Under the pieces are notes generated by a model. It was not told the origin of the DNA. It made no database searches and was given only the letters and a program-made list of their open reading frames with translations. Below, in pieces: positions 25,453 to 32,924 of a stretch of DNA of 32,986 nt (the first letter of the stretch is position 1; each line of letters opens with the position of its first letter). The translations under genes were made by a program, and so were the position numbers. Source of the DNA: an uncultured Eubacterium sp. (GTDB taxonomy: Bacteria; Bacillota; Clostridia; Oscillospirales; Acutalibacteraceae); NCBI GenBank assembly GCA_910577215.1, contig CAJTMQ010000012.1, forward strand, positions 1 through 32,986, given 5' to 3'.

Positions 25453-27480
25453 ATGGAAAAATTAATAATAATTGCACCTATTGCCGGCTTGGTTGCCCTG
25501 CTGTTTGCAGTGCTTACGGCAGTTTCAATAAATAAAAAGCCAAGCGGTAATGATAGGATGAAAGAAATTGCCGATGCTATTTCTTCCGGTGCAAGAGCAT
25601 TTCTTTTCAGTGAATACAAAATTCTTGTGTTTTTTGTAGGTGCATTGTTTTTACTTATCGGATTTTTGCTTCCCAACGGCTGGCTTACTGCAGCCTGCTT
25701 CCTTGCAGGGGCATTATTTTCAACACTTGCAGGCTACTTCGGAATGTCAGTTGCAACAAAAGCGAATGTACGAACAGCCAATGCCGCACAGGGCGGCAAT
25801 CTGCCCAAGGCTTTGAAGGTTGCTTTCAGCGGCGGTGCCGTTATGGGTCTTTCGGTTGTAGGTCTTGGAATTATCGGTGTAAGCCTTATATTCCTGCTTT
25901 TTGTAAAAAACAATCCCGATAAAATCAATATCCTCACCGGCTTTTCCCTCGGTGCTTCTTCTATTGCCCTTTTCGCAAGAGTGGGTGGGGGAATTTATAC
26001 AAAGGCTGCCGATGTAGGGGCAGACCTTGTAGGTAAGGTTGAAGCCGGCATTCCTGAAGATGACCCTAAAAACCCTGCAACAATAGCAGATAATGTTGGT
26101 GACAATGTAGGCGATGTGGCAGGCATGGGTGCAGACCTTTTTGAATCCTATGTGGGTTCAATCATCTCTGCGGTAACACTTGCTATGCTTGCATCCTCAC
26201 TTGATTTAAGCAAAGCATATTTTCCGCTTATTATCTGCGGAACGGGAATTCTCAGCTCTGTAATTGCAACATTCTTTGTTAACGCTTCAAAAAGCAATAA
26301 TCCGCAGAAATCACTTAACATCGGTGAGTATTCCGCAACAGTAATTGTTGCCGTTGCTTCCGCATTGCTCTCAAAATATATGCTTGGTGATTTCAATGCT
26401 TTCTGGTGTATTCTTTCAGGTCTGATTGTAGGCACAGCTATAGGCAAGCTTACCGAAATGTACACCTCCGATTTATACAAGTCTGTCAAGGATATTGCCG
26501 AAGCCTCAAAAACAGGGGCCGCAACAAATATCATAACAGGTCTGAGCGTTGGCTTGAAATCCACTGCTGTTCCGATCATTTTTATTGCCATCGGTATTCT
26601 TGTTGCATATAAATCTCTTGGATTATACGGAATTGCCATTGCGGCAGTCGGTATGCTTTCAACAACGGGAATGACTGTTGCGGTTGATGCATACGGTCCT
26701 ATTGCAGACAATGCAGGCGGTATTGCAGAAATGAGCGGACTTGATAAGAGTGTAAGAGCAATAACCGATAAACTTGATTCTGTAGGCAATACAACTGCCG
26801 CAATAGGCAAGGGCTTTGCAATCGGCTCTGCTGCATTAACGGCACTTGCACTTTTTGCATCCTATGCGGAAACCACTAATATCACAAAAGGCTCTATGAG
26901 TATTCTTGATGCAAAGGTAGTTGTCGGTTTATTCATAGGTGCAATGCTTCCGTATCTGTTCTCTGCATTCACAATGAGCAGCGTTGGCAAGGCTGCAAAT
27001 AAAATGATTGACGAGGTTCGCCGCCAGTTTAAAGAAAAGCCCGGAATTCTTAAAGGAACAGAAAAACCGGACTATAAAAAATGCGTTTCAATTTCAACAA
27101 ATGCCGCACTTCACGAAATGGTTCTGCCGGGCATTTTGGCAATCGTTATACCCCTTGTTGTAGGCTATCTTCTAGGTGTTGAAAGTCTTGGCGGTCTTCT
27201 TGCAGGCTCACTTGTAAGCGGTGTTATGATGGCGATATTTATGGCAAATTCGGGCGGTGCATGGGACAATGCAAAAAAATACATTGAAGGCTTAAAGGAT
27301 GGCGGTAAGGGTTCGGAAGCTCACAAGGCCGCCGTTGTGGGTGACACTGTGGGTGACCCGTTTAAGGACACCTCAGGTCCGTCAATCAACATTCTGATTA
27401 AACTTATGACAATTGTTTCATTAGTCTTTGCCTCTTCCTTTATGATGGTAAACGGCGGAAACGGAATTATCGTTTTCTGA
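25453..27480 (+). CDS. hppA: Membrane-bound K+-stimulated ion-pumping pyrophosphatase
   Basis: HppA hydrolyses pyrophosphate in the membrane and pumps H+ and/or Na+ outward. The 675-residue protein has some 16 hydrophobic segments and the family signature GGGIYTKAADVGADLVGKVE followed by DDPKNPATIADNVGDNVGDV. The conserved DAYGPIADNAGGIAEM and the C-terminal HKAAVVGDTVGDPFKDTSGP complete the substrate site. The motif GNTTAAIGKGFAIGSAAL has Ala where K+-independent enzymes carry Lys, so it probably belongs to the K+-dependent class. H+ versus Na+ specificity cannot be decided by eye. I chose ATG 25453, preceded by GAGGTG, over an in-frame TTG at 25438. It is a single-gene unit between its own promoter and terminator. 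PPi from GlgC and tRNA charging would be its fuel. Confidence 0.95.
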   Translation: MEKLIIIAPIAGLVALLFAVLTAVSINKKPSGNDRMKEIADAISSGARAFLFSEYKILVFFVGALFLLIGFLLPNGWLTAACFLAGALFSTLAGYFGMSVATKANVRTANAAQGGNLPKALKVAFSGGAVMGLSVVGLGIIGVSLIFLLFVKNNPDKINILTGFSLGASSIALFARVGGGIYTKAADVGADLVGKVEAGIPEDDPKNPATIADNVGDNVGDVAGMGADLFESYVGSIISAVTLAMLASSLDLSKAYFPLIICGTGILSSVIATFFVNASKSNNPQKSLNIGEYSATVIVAVASALLSKYMLGDFNAFWCILSGLIVGTAIGKLTEMYTSDLYKSVKDIAEASKTGAATNIITGLSVGLKSTAVPIIFIAIGILVAYKSLGLYGIAIAAVGMLSTTGMTVAVDAYGPIADNAGGIAEMSGLDKSVRAITDKLDSVGNTTAAIGKGFAIGSAALTALALFASYAETTNITKGSMSILDAKVVVGLFIGAMLPYLFSAFTMSSVGKAANKMIDEVRRQFKEKPGILKGTEKPDYKKCVSISTNAALHEMVLPGILAIVIPLVVGYLLGVESLGGLLAGSLVSGVMMAIFMANSGGAWDNAKKYIEGLKDGGKGSEAHKAAVVGDTVGDPFKDTSGPSINILIKLMTIVSLVFASSFMMVNGGNGIIVF

Positions 27481-27497
27481 TAAAATAATACATAATA

Positions 27498-27530
27498 AAA
27501 AGGCTTGGTATAAACCAAGCCTTTCATTTT
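27498..27530. terminator. Bidirectional intrinsic terminator between hppA and hisF
   Basis: AAAGGCTTGG and CCAAGCCTTT pair across TATAAA, followed by CATTTTTT; A-rich flanks upstream let it also serve the minus-strand hisF, which ends at 27531. Confidence 0.9.
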
Positions 27531-28289
27531 TTATAGTCTGACAGGAATGCTATTCTCATCAAGATATTTTTTCAATTCGGGTATCGGCAGTTCATTAAAG
27601 TGGAAAAGACTTGCCGCCAGTACTGCATCAGCTTTGCCCTCAGTAAAAGCATCATAAAAATGCTTTTTTGCACCCGCTCCGCCGGAAGCAATAACAGGAA
27701 TCCCCACTTTTTCTGATACCGCACGTGTCAGTTCTATATCATACCCGTTTTTCTGCCCGTCCTCATCCATTGAGGTAAGAAGAATTTCTCCCGCACCGCG
27801 TTTTTCAGCTTCAGCCGCCCATTCCACCGCATCAATGCATGTAGGAATTCTTCCGCCGTTGAGGTAAACCTCCCAGCCGCCCTGTTCTCGGTGCTTTGCA
27901 TCAATTGCACACACAACACACTGACTGCCGAACTTATATGCTGCCTCGTTAATTAAATCGGGATTTCTTACCGCAGCGGAATTAACCGAAATTTTATCAG
28001 CACCTGCACGAAGAAGCTCTTTGAAATCATCAACTGTTTTTATTCCTCCGCCGACTGTAAACGGTATAAAAACAGTTTTGGCAACACGCTCAACAATATC
28101 TATCATTGTGCTTCTGCCCTCGTGAGTTGCAGTAATATCAAGCAGTACAAGCTCATCAGCACCCTGTCTGTCATACGCAGCAGCACACTCTACAGGATCA
28201 CCTGCATCACGCAGATCAACAAAGGAAACACCCTTTACAACTCTGCCGTTTTTTACATCAAGGCAGGGAATAATTCTTTTAGCATACAT
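27531..28289 (-). CDS. hisF: Imidazole glycerol phosphate synthase subunit HisF
   Basis: HisF is the cyclase half of IGP synthase. With ammonia from HisH it turns PRFAR into imidazole glycerol phosphate and AICAR. The 252-residue TIM barrel shows the first catalytic Asp in IIPCLDVKNGRVVKGVSF, the second in CVVCAIDAKHREQ, and phosphate-binding loops PFTVGGGIKTVDDF and PVIASGGAGAKKHF. The usual DITATHEGR loop is present. Three bases separate it from hisH, which fits complex formation by the two products. No other histidine gene is in the window. The AICAR it releases is the same compound PurB makes. Confidence 0.96.
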   Translation of the reverse strand: MYAKRIIPCLDVKNGRVVKGVSFVDLRDAGDPVECAAAYDRQGADELVLLDITATHEGRSTMIDIVERVAKTVFIPFTVGGGIKTVDDFKELLRAGADKISVNSAAVRNPDLINEAAYKFGSQCVVCAIDAKHREQGGWEVYLNGGRIPTCIDAVEWAAEAEKRGAGEILLTSMDEDGQKNGYDIELTRAVSEKVGIPVIASGGAGAKKHFYDAFTEGKADAVLAASLFHFNELPIPELKKYLDENSIPVRL

Positions 28290-28292
28290 ACA

Positions 28293-28904
28293 TTACCCCT
28301 CCAATGCCAAAAAATTTTCGAGTAATTTCAAGCCGATTTCACCGCTTTTTTCAGGGTGAAACTGCGTTGCGCACAGATTGCCCCTCTGTACTGCACACTG
28401 AATATTAACACCATACTCTGTTGTGCCTGCAACATCTGCTTCGTCAGCACCGTTCAGATAATAAGAATGAACAAAATAAAAGTAGCTTTCATCGGGAATA
28501 TCTTTAAAAATTCCGCCGTTCTGCTGAACCGAAACCGAATTCCAGCCCATATGCGGAACTTTCAGTCCCATATTCTTGGGAATGGATGAAATTTTGCCGT
28601 TAAGAACCTTCAAACCCTCAACACCGTTGCTTTCATCACTGCCTCCGAACAAAAGCTGTAAGCCAAGACAGATTCCCAAAAACGGCTTTCCCGAAAGTGC
28701 GGCGGACTTAACCGTTTCAACAAGTCCGCGCTCCTCCATAGATTTCATTGCATCACCAAATGAACCGACACCCGGCAGTATAATGTGGGATGCCGACTTG
28801 ATTCTTTCCTTGTCCATTGTAATTTTACTTTCAGCACCGATAAAATCAAGAGCCTTTTTCACACTCATAAGATTACCTGCGCCATAATCAATAATAGCAA
28901 TCAT
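28293..28904 (-). CDS. hisH: Imidazole glycerol phosphate synthase glutaminase subunit HisH
   Basis: HisH hydrolyses glutamine and channels ammonia to HisF. The 203-residue protein is a class I glutamine amidotransferase with the triad Cys in FLGICLGLQLLF, and His and Glu in ATQFHPEKSGEIG. The N-terminal IAIIDYGAGNLMSVKKAL and the oxyanion-strand LPGVGSFGDAM are typical. The start at 28904 has GGAG seven bases upstream; a longer frame to 28934 adds ten residues unlike the family. The gene is first in hisH-hisF and has a promoter just upstream, divergent from the tRNA-Ser gene. Confidence 0.95.
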   Translation of the reverse strand: MIAIIDYGAGNLMSVKKALDFIGAESKITMDKERIKSASHIILPGVGSFGDAMKSMEERGLVETVKSAALSGKPFLGICLGLQLLFGGSDESNGVEGLKVLNGKISSIPKNMGLKVPHMGWNSVSVQQNGGIFKDIPDESYFYFVHSYYLNGADEADVAGTTEYGVNIQCAVQRGNLCATQFHPEKSGEIGLKLLENFLALEG

Positions 28905-28932
28905 AGTAAACTCCGCAATAAAAATATAACTC

Positions 28933-28961
28933 ATTTTAACACAACATAAAATTTAATACAA
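28933..28961 (-). promoter_or_regulatory. Promoter of hisH-hisF
   Basis: On the minus strand, TTGTAT (28956-28961), 17 bases, TAAAAT (28933-28938) with TGT before it. The -35 is 15 bases from the -35 of the divergent tRNA promoter. No T-box or his leader peptide is apparent. Confidence 0.6.
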
Positions 28962-28976
28962 TATAAATATAAATAA

Positions 28977-29006
28977 TTGACAAATAACCTTCATTAGTGA
29001 TACAAT
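28977..29006 (+). promoter_or_regulatory. Promoter of the tRNA-Ser gene
   Basis: TTGACA (28977-28982, perfect), 18 bases, TACAAT (29001-29006) with an upstream TGA. The mature tRNA begins about 22 bases after the -10. Confidence 0.8.
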
Positions 29007-29027
29007 TTATAGCAATCCATAATAATC

Positions 29028-29116
29028 GGAGACGTATCGAAGTGGTCATAACGGACATGACTCGAAATCATGATGCCCCCTGAGGGACGTGGGTTCGAAT
29101 CCCACCGTCTCCGCCA
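29028..29116 (+). tRNA. tRNA-Ser (anticodon CGA)
   Basis: The 89-base gene includes an encoded CCA. Acceptor arms GGAGACG and CGTCTCC pair perfectly with G as discriminator. The anticodon stem CATGA/TCATG holds loop CTCGAAA, giving anticodon CGA (codon UCG). A long variable arm (GCCCCCTGAGGGACG region) marks it as a class II tRNA, and the T arm contains GGTTCGAATCC. It has its own promoter and terminator and stands alone. Confidence 0.96.
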
Positions 29117-29117
29117 A

Positions 29118-29153
29118 AAAACAAACAGAGCGTTTTTGCGTTCTGTTTGTTTT
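29118..29153 (+). terminator. Intrinsic terminator of tRNA-Ser
   Basis: AAACAAACAGA (29119-29129) pairs with TCTGTTTGTTT (29142-29152), extended by GCG/CGT, and is followed by TTAT. It starts two bases after the CCA end. Confidence 0.85.
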
Positions 29154-29274
29154 ATAGTATATGGATTCGTACATAGTTCATTTGTAACCGCCCACAGTGC
29201 GAGATAAAAAAGCAATAAGAATTGTCAACAATCAAAATTTCAAATAAATTGCGATAGGTAATGGGTAACTAATT

Positions 29275-29976
29275 ATGATAAACGAGCTTTTACTTATAGG
29301 ATCGGTAATTTTTATATTTTCAATGGTGCTTATAGCCTATAAATTATTCGGCAAGGCAGGTCTTTACTGTGCATCTGCACTTGCAACCGTGCTTGCAAAT
29401 ATAGAGGTATTAATTCTTATTAATGCATTTGGTATGGAACAGACACTGGGTAATATTCTTTTTGCCTCAACCTTTTTGGTAACAGATATTCTTTCTGAAT
29501 GTGAAGGCAAAAAGGCTGCTAACAAGGCTGTATTTATCGGAATGTTTACATCGTTGTTTTTCCTGATGCTGAGCCAGAGCTGGATGCTTTACAAGCCAAG
29601 TGAGAATGATTGGGTAATGGGATCAATAAAGGATGTTTTCTCCAACACACCGAGAATGCTTATTGCATCATTTGTTGTTTATGCAATAAGCCAGATATTC
29701 GATGTATGGCTTTATCATAAATGGTGGGCATTCACAGAAAAAAAATTCGCAGACAAACGAAAATTTTTGTGGCTCAGAAATAACGGATCAACACTTTTGA
29801 GTCAGGTTTTAAATACATTTCTTTTCACTGTTTTTGCATTTTATGGAACATATAATGCAAAAACCCTGCTGTCAATATTCGCATCAAGCTATGTAATTTA
29901 CATTTTCACCTCTCTGCTTGATACACCCGCGGTATACCTTGCAAGAAAAATCAGTGACAAAAGAAAAAACAGTTAA
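29275..29976 (+). CDS. yhhQ: Queuosine precursor transporter (YhhQ/QPTR family)
   Basis: Members of this family import queuosine precursors (preQ0, preQ1 or queuine) for tRNA modification. The 233-residue protein has about six membrane helices. It carries family marks including FASTFLVTDILSECEGKKAA in the second loop, PRMLIASFVVYAISQIFDVW, and LRNNGSTLLSQVLNTFLFTV with the conserved Asn/Ser/Gln set. The end TSLLDTPAVYLARKI also fits. The ribosome binding site is weak (AGGTAATGGG), which may leave room for control by the leader. I found no match to the preQ1-I riboswitch consensus between 29154 and 29274. No queuosine biosynthesis gene is in the window, consistent with salvage. The exact substrate is unknown. 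Confidence 0.9.
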   Translation: MINELLLIGSVIFIFSMVLIAYKLFGKAGLYCASALATVLANIEVLILINAFGMEQTLGNILFASTFLVTDILSECEGKKAANKAVFIGMFTSLFFLMLSQSWMLYKPSENDWVMGSIKDVFSNTPRMLIASFVVYAISQIFDVWLYHKWWAFTEKKFADKRKFLWLRNNGSTLLSQVLNTFLFTVFAFYGTYNAKTLLSIFASSYVIYIFTSLLDTPAVYLARKISDKRKNS

Positions 29977-29977
29977 A

Positions 29978-30010
29978 AAACTCAGGGCATCTGCCCTGAG
30001 TTTATTTTTT
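29978..30010. terminator. Bidirectional intrinsic terminator
   Basis: AAACTCAGGGCA and TGCCCTGAGTTT pair with almost no loop, followed by TTTATTTTTT on the plus side and preceded by an A run. It overlaps the stop of the minus-strand gene at 30002. Confidence 0.88.
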
Positions 30011-30985
30011 CTTCTTTGATGCATTAAGAATTGCCGGAACAACAGGATATATCACACCTGCCACAACCCAGATAATCCATGACATCCCCCAGTTGTTTGT
30101 TACGAAGCTATAAGCCAAAAATACTGCAGTAGCAATAAGCCAATATGCTACAGTAACTGCTTCAACAACAGATTTTCTTTCTTTATTGTTCTTTGAGTAA
30201 TCACCCTCCTGCAAAAGCATTTCAAAGCCTGACCACACAATGCTGACCCTAACAATAAGAAAAACACCTACTGCTGCAATTGCAAAACCGAGTGACAGCA
30301 AATTTATTAAAAGCAAATCATTATCTTCATCAATACTTATTCCGCTGAACAAGGGAACCACTGCCAATATACAAAGGCAAACACCGATAACAATATTTAT
30401 GGTAAATGTTGTTCTATACTGACTTTTACAGCTTTGCGCTATTTCCCGAACGCCGTAAGCTGTTTCAAAGGGTTCTTTATCCATAAATGCAAAAGGATGC
30501 GTTTTACTACCGTTAAAAATAAAAATTGCAACCGCTATGGCAACTAAAATAAACAAAACAATCAAACCAATGCCTCCTGCAAGATTTTCAGACATAAAAT
30601 TCTGCCTGTTTTCACTTAATGCGCCCAAAACCAACAAGCATATAGGTGAAAGTATGCATAAAAAAACACCTGCGGCAATCGGCTTTGCAGTTGAAGCCTT
30701 TATTTCAAGAAAGTTTTTCGCTTCCTCCATCGACACGCTTCGGATTTCATTCTCAGATTTTTCATAACCTATTTGCTCACTATCCTTAACATCATCTTTT
30801 AACAGATAATCAAGGCTTACTCCAAATAATTCGGAAAGCTGCACCACCCTTTCAATATCAGGAACGGACTGCATACTTTCCCATTTTGAAACAGACTGCC
30901 TTGTTACATTCATTCTTTCTGCCAGTTCCTCCTGTGACCAGCCCCTCTGCTTTCTCAACTGAATTATTTTATCAGCAAAATTCAT
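30002..30985 (-). CDS. XRE regulator with C-terminal membrane domain
   Basis: The 327-residue protein begins with a clear XRE helix-turn-helix (residues about 5-62: LRKQRGWSQEELAERMNVTR then QSVSKWESMQSVPDIERVVQ). A linker of about 30 residues follows, then about six hydrophobic helices (roughly 95-320), including IAAGVFLCILSPICLLVLGA near the start and WIIWVVAGVIYPVVPAIL at the end. This makes it a membrane-tethered DNA-binding protein, a type common in Firmicutes, thought to link membrane or envelope state to transcription. No signal-binding motif is recognised. GAGG precedes the ATG. An imperfect inverted repeat just upstream (31013-31031) could be an autoregulatory operator. It is transcribed alone. 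Confidence 0.88.
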   Translation of the reverse strand: MNFADKIIQLRKQRGWSQEELAERMNVTRQSVSKWESMQSVPDIERVVQLSELFGVSLDYLLKDDVKDSEQIGYEKSENEIRSVSMEEAKNFLEIKASTAKPIAAGVFLCILSPICLLVLGALSENRQNFMSENLAGGIGLIVLFILVAIAVAIFIFNGSKTHPFAFMDKEPFETAYGVREIAQSCKSQYRTTFTINIVIGVCLCILAVVPLFSGISIDEDNDLLLINLLSLGFAIAAVGVFLIVRVSIVWSGFEMLLQEGDYSKNNKERKSVVEAVTVAYWLIATAVFLAYSFVTNNWGMSWIIWVVAGVIYPVVPAILNASKKKK

Positions 30986-31012
30986 AATTTAACCTCATTT
31001 CGATTTATAACT

Positions 31013-31031
31013 CGCTTAAGCAATTCAAGCG
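31013..31031 (-). promoter_or_regulatory. Possible operator of the membrane XRE gene
   Basis: CGCTT and AAGCG flank a 9-base centre, 28 bases upstream of the start. It lies just upstream of a TATAAA box (31004-31009, minus strand). Position suits autoregulation; no binding evidence. Confidence 0.3.
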
Positions 31032-31110
31032 TATATTATTTTCGGATTTATTGCAACCAACCGCCGCCATTCAATTTGTCAACCAACAGTTGCATCTCAA
31101 AAAAACAAGC

Positions 31111-31138
31111 AAAAACGCACCTCTTTTGAAGTGCGTTT
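31111..31138 (-). terminator. Intrinsic terminator of the PAP2 gene
   Basis: On the minus strand, AAACGCACTTC pairs with GAGGTGCGTTT across four bases (G:T pairs allowed), followed by TT. Confidence 0.82.
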
Positions 31139-31143
31139 CATAA

Positions 31144-31968
31144 TTATACTTCAATATATTTTTTCTTCTGAAGAATTGCCATTGCAATAATAACGATTGT
31201 AAAGCTGACCGTGCCGCCTATGGTTACATCACTTAAATAATGTGCGCCCATTACAAGGCGGGTAAACGCAACTATGCCTGAATAAACAAAAGGTATAAAA
31301 AAGCAAAGCTGCTTTCTGTTTTTCAGCTTATCAAAAAAGAACGGTAAAAGCATTAAAAGATAGCTTATTGCCGCACCCGAGGTGTGACCGCTCGGAAATG
31401 ATTTATTGCCGTTAATTCCGTTTATAACATACCACGGAGTAAACGCATCATAGCTGCTCAGAGCAAGCAAATCTCTGAATCTGACTCTTCCCCAAAGATA
31501 TTTCATTCCCTCTATAGCAACAGCCTGAACTGCAACAACAGCTATTCCCGTTACGGCAAGAACAAAAAGCGGCTTTCTGTACTTTTCAGGGATTTTAACA
31601 AATGAGCCGAACAGAAGAAGCGTTAAGCCAAAGCCTATGCCCCATACTAAACCGAATACAAACTGATTTTCTTCAACAAAAAAATGCTCACCTATATAAG
31701 TTCCAAAATATGCTCCGCTGCCAAGCGTAATCAATATGCCTGCTGTTTTCTGCCACATTTTACCTGAAGTATATACAATAACTGCACCTGCAATCGGCAA
31801 AGCAAGACGGCATGGCATTTCACCTGTGTTATAAAACCATACGCAAAACGGATTTTCGGGATTGTTGAGCCATATATCAATTTTCAAATCAAAAAATGCC
31901 GCAAAACCCATTGCAACAACGGCAATAACATAAAAGCCTATAATATTTTTCCTGTAATATTTCACCAT
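31144..31968 (-). CDS. PAP2-family membrane phosphatase
   Basis: PAP2 enzymes remove phosphate from lipid phosphates such as phosphatidic acid, undecaprenyl-PP or PG-phosphate at the outer face of the membrane. The 274-residue protein has about eight hydrophobic segments. The catalytic signature is nearly complete: KYLWGRVRFRD (motif 1, with Phe in place of the common Pro), KSFPSGHTSGA (motif 2, catalytic His), and AFTRLVMGAHYLSDVTIG (motif 3, Thr in place of Ser, nucleophile His and Asp kept). Activity is likely. The substrate cannot be told from sequence; a lipid carrier recycling role is one option. GGAGGGG precedes the ATG. It is divergent from the seven-helix gene at 32089, and their -35 boxes touch. 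Confidence 0.9.
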   Translation of the reverse strand: MVKYYRKNIIGFYVIAVVAMGFAAFFDLKIDIWLNNPENPFCVWFYNTGEMPCRLALPIAGAVIVYTSGKMWQKTAGILITLGSGAYFGTYIGEHFFVEENQFVFGLVWGIGFGLTLLLFGSFVKIPEKYRKPLFVLAVTGIAVVAVQAVAIEGMKYLWGRVRFRDLLALSSYDAFTPWYVINGINGNKSFPSGHTSGAAISYLLMLLPFFFDKLKNRKQLCFFIPFVYSGIVAFTRLVMGAHYLSDVTIGGTVSFTIVIIAMAILQKKKYIEV

Positions 31969-31986
31969 AACACCCCTCCATCTCTC

Positions 31987-32015
31987 ATTTTACCATAGCA
32001 CACTTCTCATTTCAA
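31987..32015 (-). promoter_or_regulatory. Promoter of the PAP2 gene
   Basis: On the minus strand, TTGAAA (32010-32015), 17 bases, TAAAAT (31987-31992) with TGG before it. Its -35 abuts that of the divergent promoter. Confidence 0.68.
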
Positions 32016-32044
32016 TTGACAATATTATAGCTATATGATACTAT
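32016..32044 (+). promoter_or_regulatory. Promoter of the gene at 32089
   Basis: TTGACA (32016-32021), 17 bases, TACTAT (32039-32044) with TGA before it (extended -10). Confidence 0.72.
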
Positions 32045-32088
32045 TTTTATAGCATAATCACTAAATTTCAACTGTTCGGAGGGCGTTT

Positions 32089-32889
32089 ATGGAGGTTGTT
32101 GCACAGCGCGTTTTTGACCCGCTTTATATGTGGCTAGACATCGGATTTCTTTTAATATTTGCAGGAATGCTGCTTTATAAAAAGAAATATGCAACTGTTA
32201 TTGTAGGCATACTGTTCGGCTTTGTTTACCAGCTTGTTGATTACGGAATCTTTCATCTTTTAACACATTCAAGAAGTATATCCGAGGGGCACAGCCTGTT
32301 CTGGGTGCTTATGTGGATGTCTATGAGCTATGGCTTTACAAATTTTGTGTGGATATGGCTATGGATTTCCAAGGATAAAAACCTGTTTGAATGGACACTG
32401 CTTATCCTCGGCTGGTGGGTCTGCTGCCCTCTTATTACCAAAACTTTAGGCACCGGTGAAAATATGATTACCATTCAGCGCACAACAGGCTCTTACCATG
32501 GTTATATGGCAATTATTCTTTTTGTCGGCTATCTCGGGCTTATATTATGGAATATTTCAAGAAAAAAGAAGCAGGAACGTATAAACATTCCGTGGCTTCT
32601 GATTATAGGCATTCTTGTTCAGTTCGGCTGGGAAGCAGGACTTTTCCTTGGAGGAATAAGAAGTGCTGAGCTTGGCTCGGCAGCAGAAAAGCTTGCCCCT
32701 ATGATTATAAATTCCCTGCTTGAAACCAATCTTGGTATGCCTTATATCTTTGCTATATTTATTGCATTTTCAAGCAAATATAAAGAAAATTTGAAACACA
32801 GGGTTAACAAAATATCTTTTGTTAACAGAATAATTGAAAATAACGGTGAAAAGGTAAAAGGCGAAGAAACATCCGAATACCTTGCATAA
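32089..32889 (+). CDS. Seven-helix integral membrane protein, unknown function
   Basis: The 266-residue protein has seven likely membrane helices: about 16-32, 37-55, 69-92, 99-117, 133-153, 165-188 and 211-228. A basic tail of about 35 residues, rich in Lys and Glu, is probably cytosolic. The second and third helices contain FVYQLVDYGIFHLLTHSRS and MSMSYGFTNFVWIWLW, with many aromatic residues and conserved-looking His and Asp. I do not recognise the family and find no transport or catalytic motif. A GGAGGG site directly precedes the ATG. It is a single gene with its own extended -10 promoter and terminator, divergent from a PAP2 phosphatase, which weakly suggests an envelope or lipid role. 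Confidence 0.85.
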   Translation: MEVVAQRVFDPLYMWLDIGFLLIFAGMLLYKKKYATVIVGILFGFVYQLVDYGIFHLLTHSRSISEGHSLFWVLMWMSMSYGFTNFVWIWLWISKDKNLFEWTLLILGWWVCCPLITKTLGTGENMITIQRTTGSYHGYMAIILFVGYLGLILWNISRKKKQERINIPWLLIIGILVQFGWEAGLFLGGIRSAELGSAAEKLAPMIINSLLETNLGMPYIFAIFIAFSSKYKENLKHRVNKISFVNRIIENNGEKVKGEETSEYLA

Positions 32890-32892
32890 TGT

Positions 32893-32922
32893 AAAAGGCT
32901 CCGATATAATCGGAGCTTTTTT
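32893..32922. terminator. Bidirectional intrinsic terminator
   Basis: AAAGGCTCCGAT pairs with ATCGGAGCTTT (one bulge) around a short loop, followed by TTTTTT on the plus side. The reverse reading also suits the minus-strand gene ending at 32925. Confidence 0.86.
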
Positions 32923-32924
32923 CG

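Noticed and set aside
26148..26810. A 220-residue open frame antisense to hppA
   Set aside because: It has no ribosome binding site, its composition is a mirror of the hppA codons, and hppA is unambiguous.
28994..29215. A 73-residue open frame on the minus strand with a WDSNPRPSG motif
   Set aside because: It is the antisense of the tRNA-Ser gene and its terminator; this peptide motif is a well-known artefact of tRNA-Ser antisense frames.
29154..29274. preQ1-I riboswitch upstream of the queuosine transporter
   Set aside because: The conserved GGTTC...ACCC stem elements and the AAAAAACTA tail are not present together.
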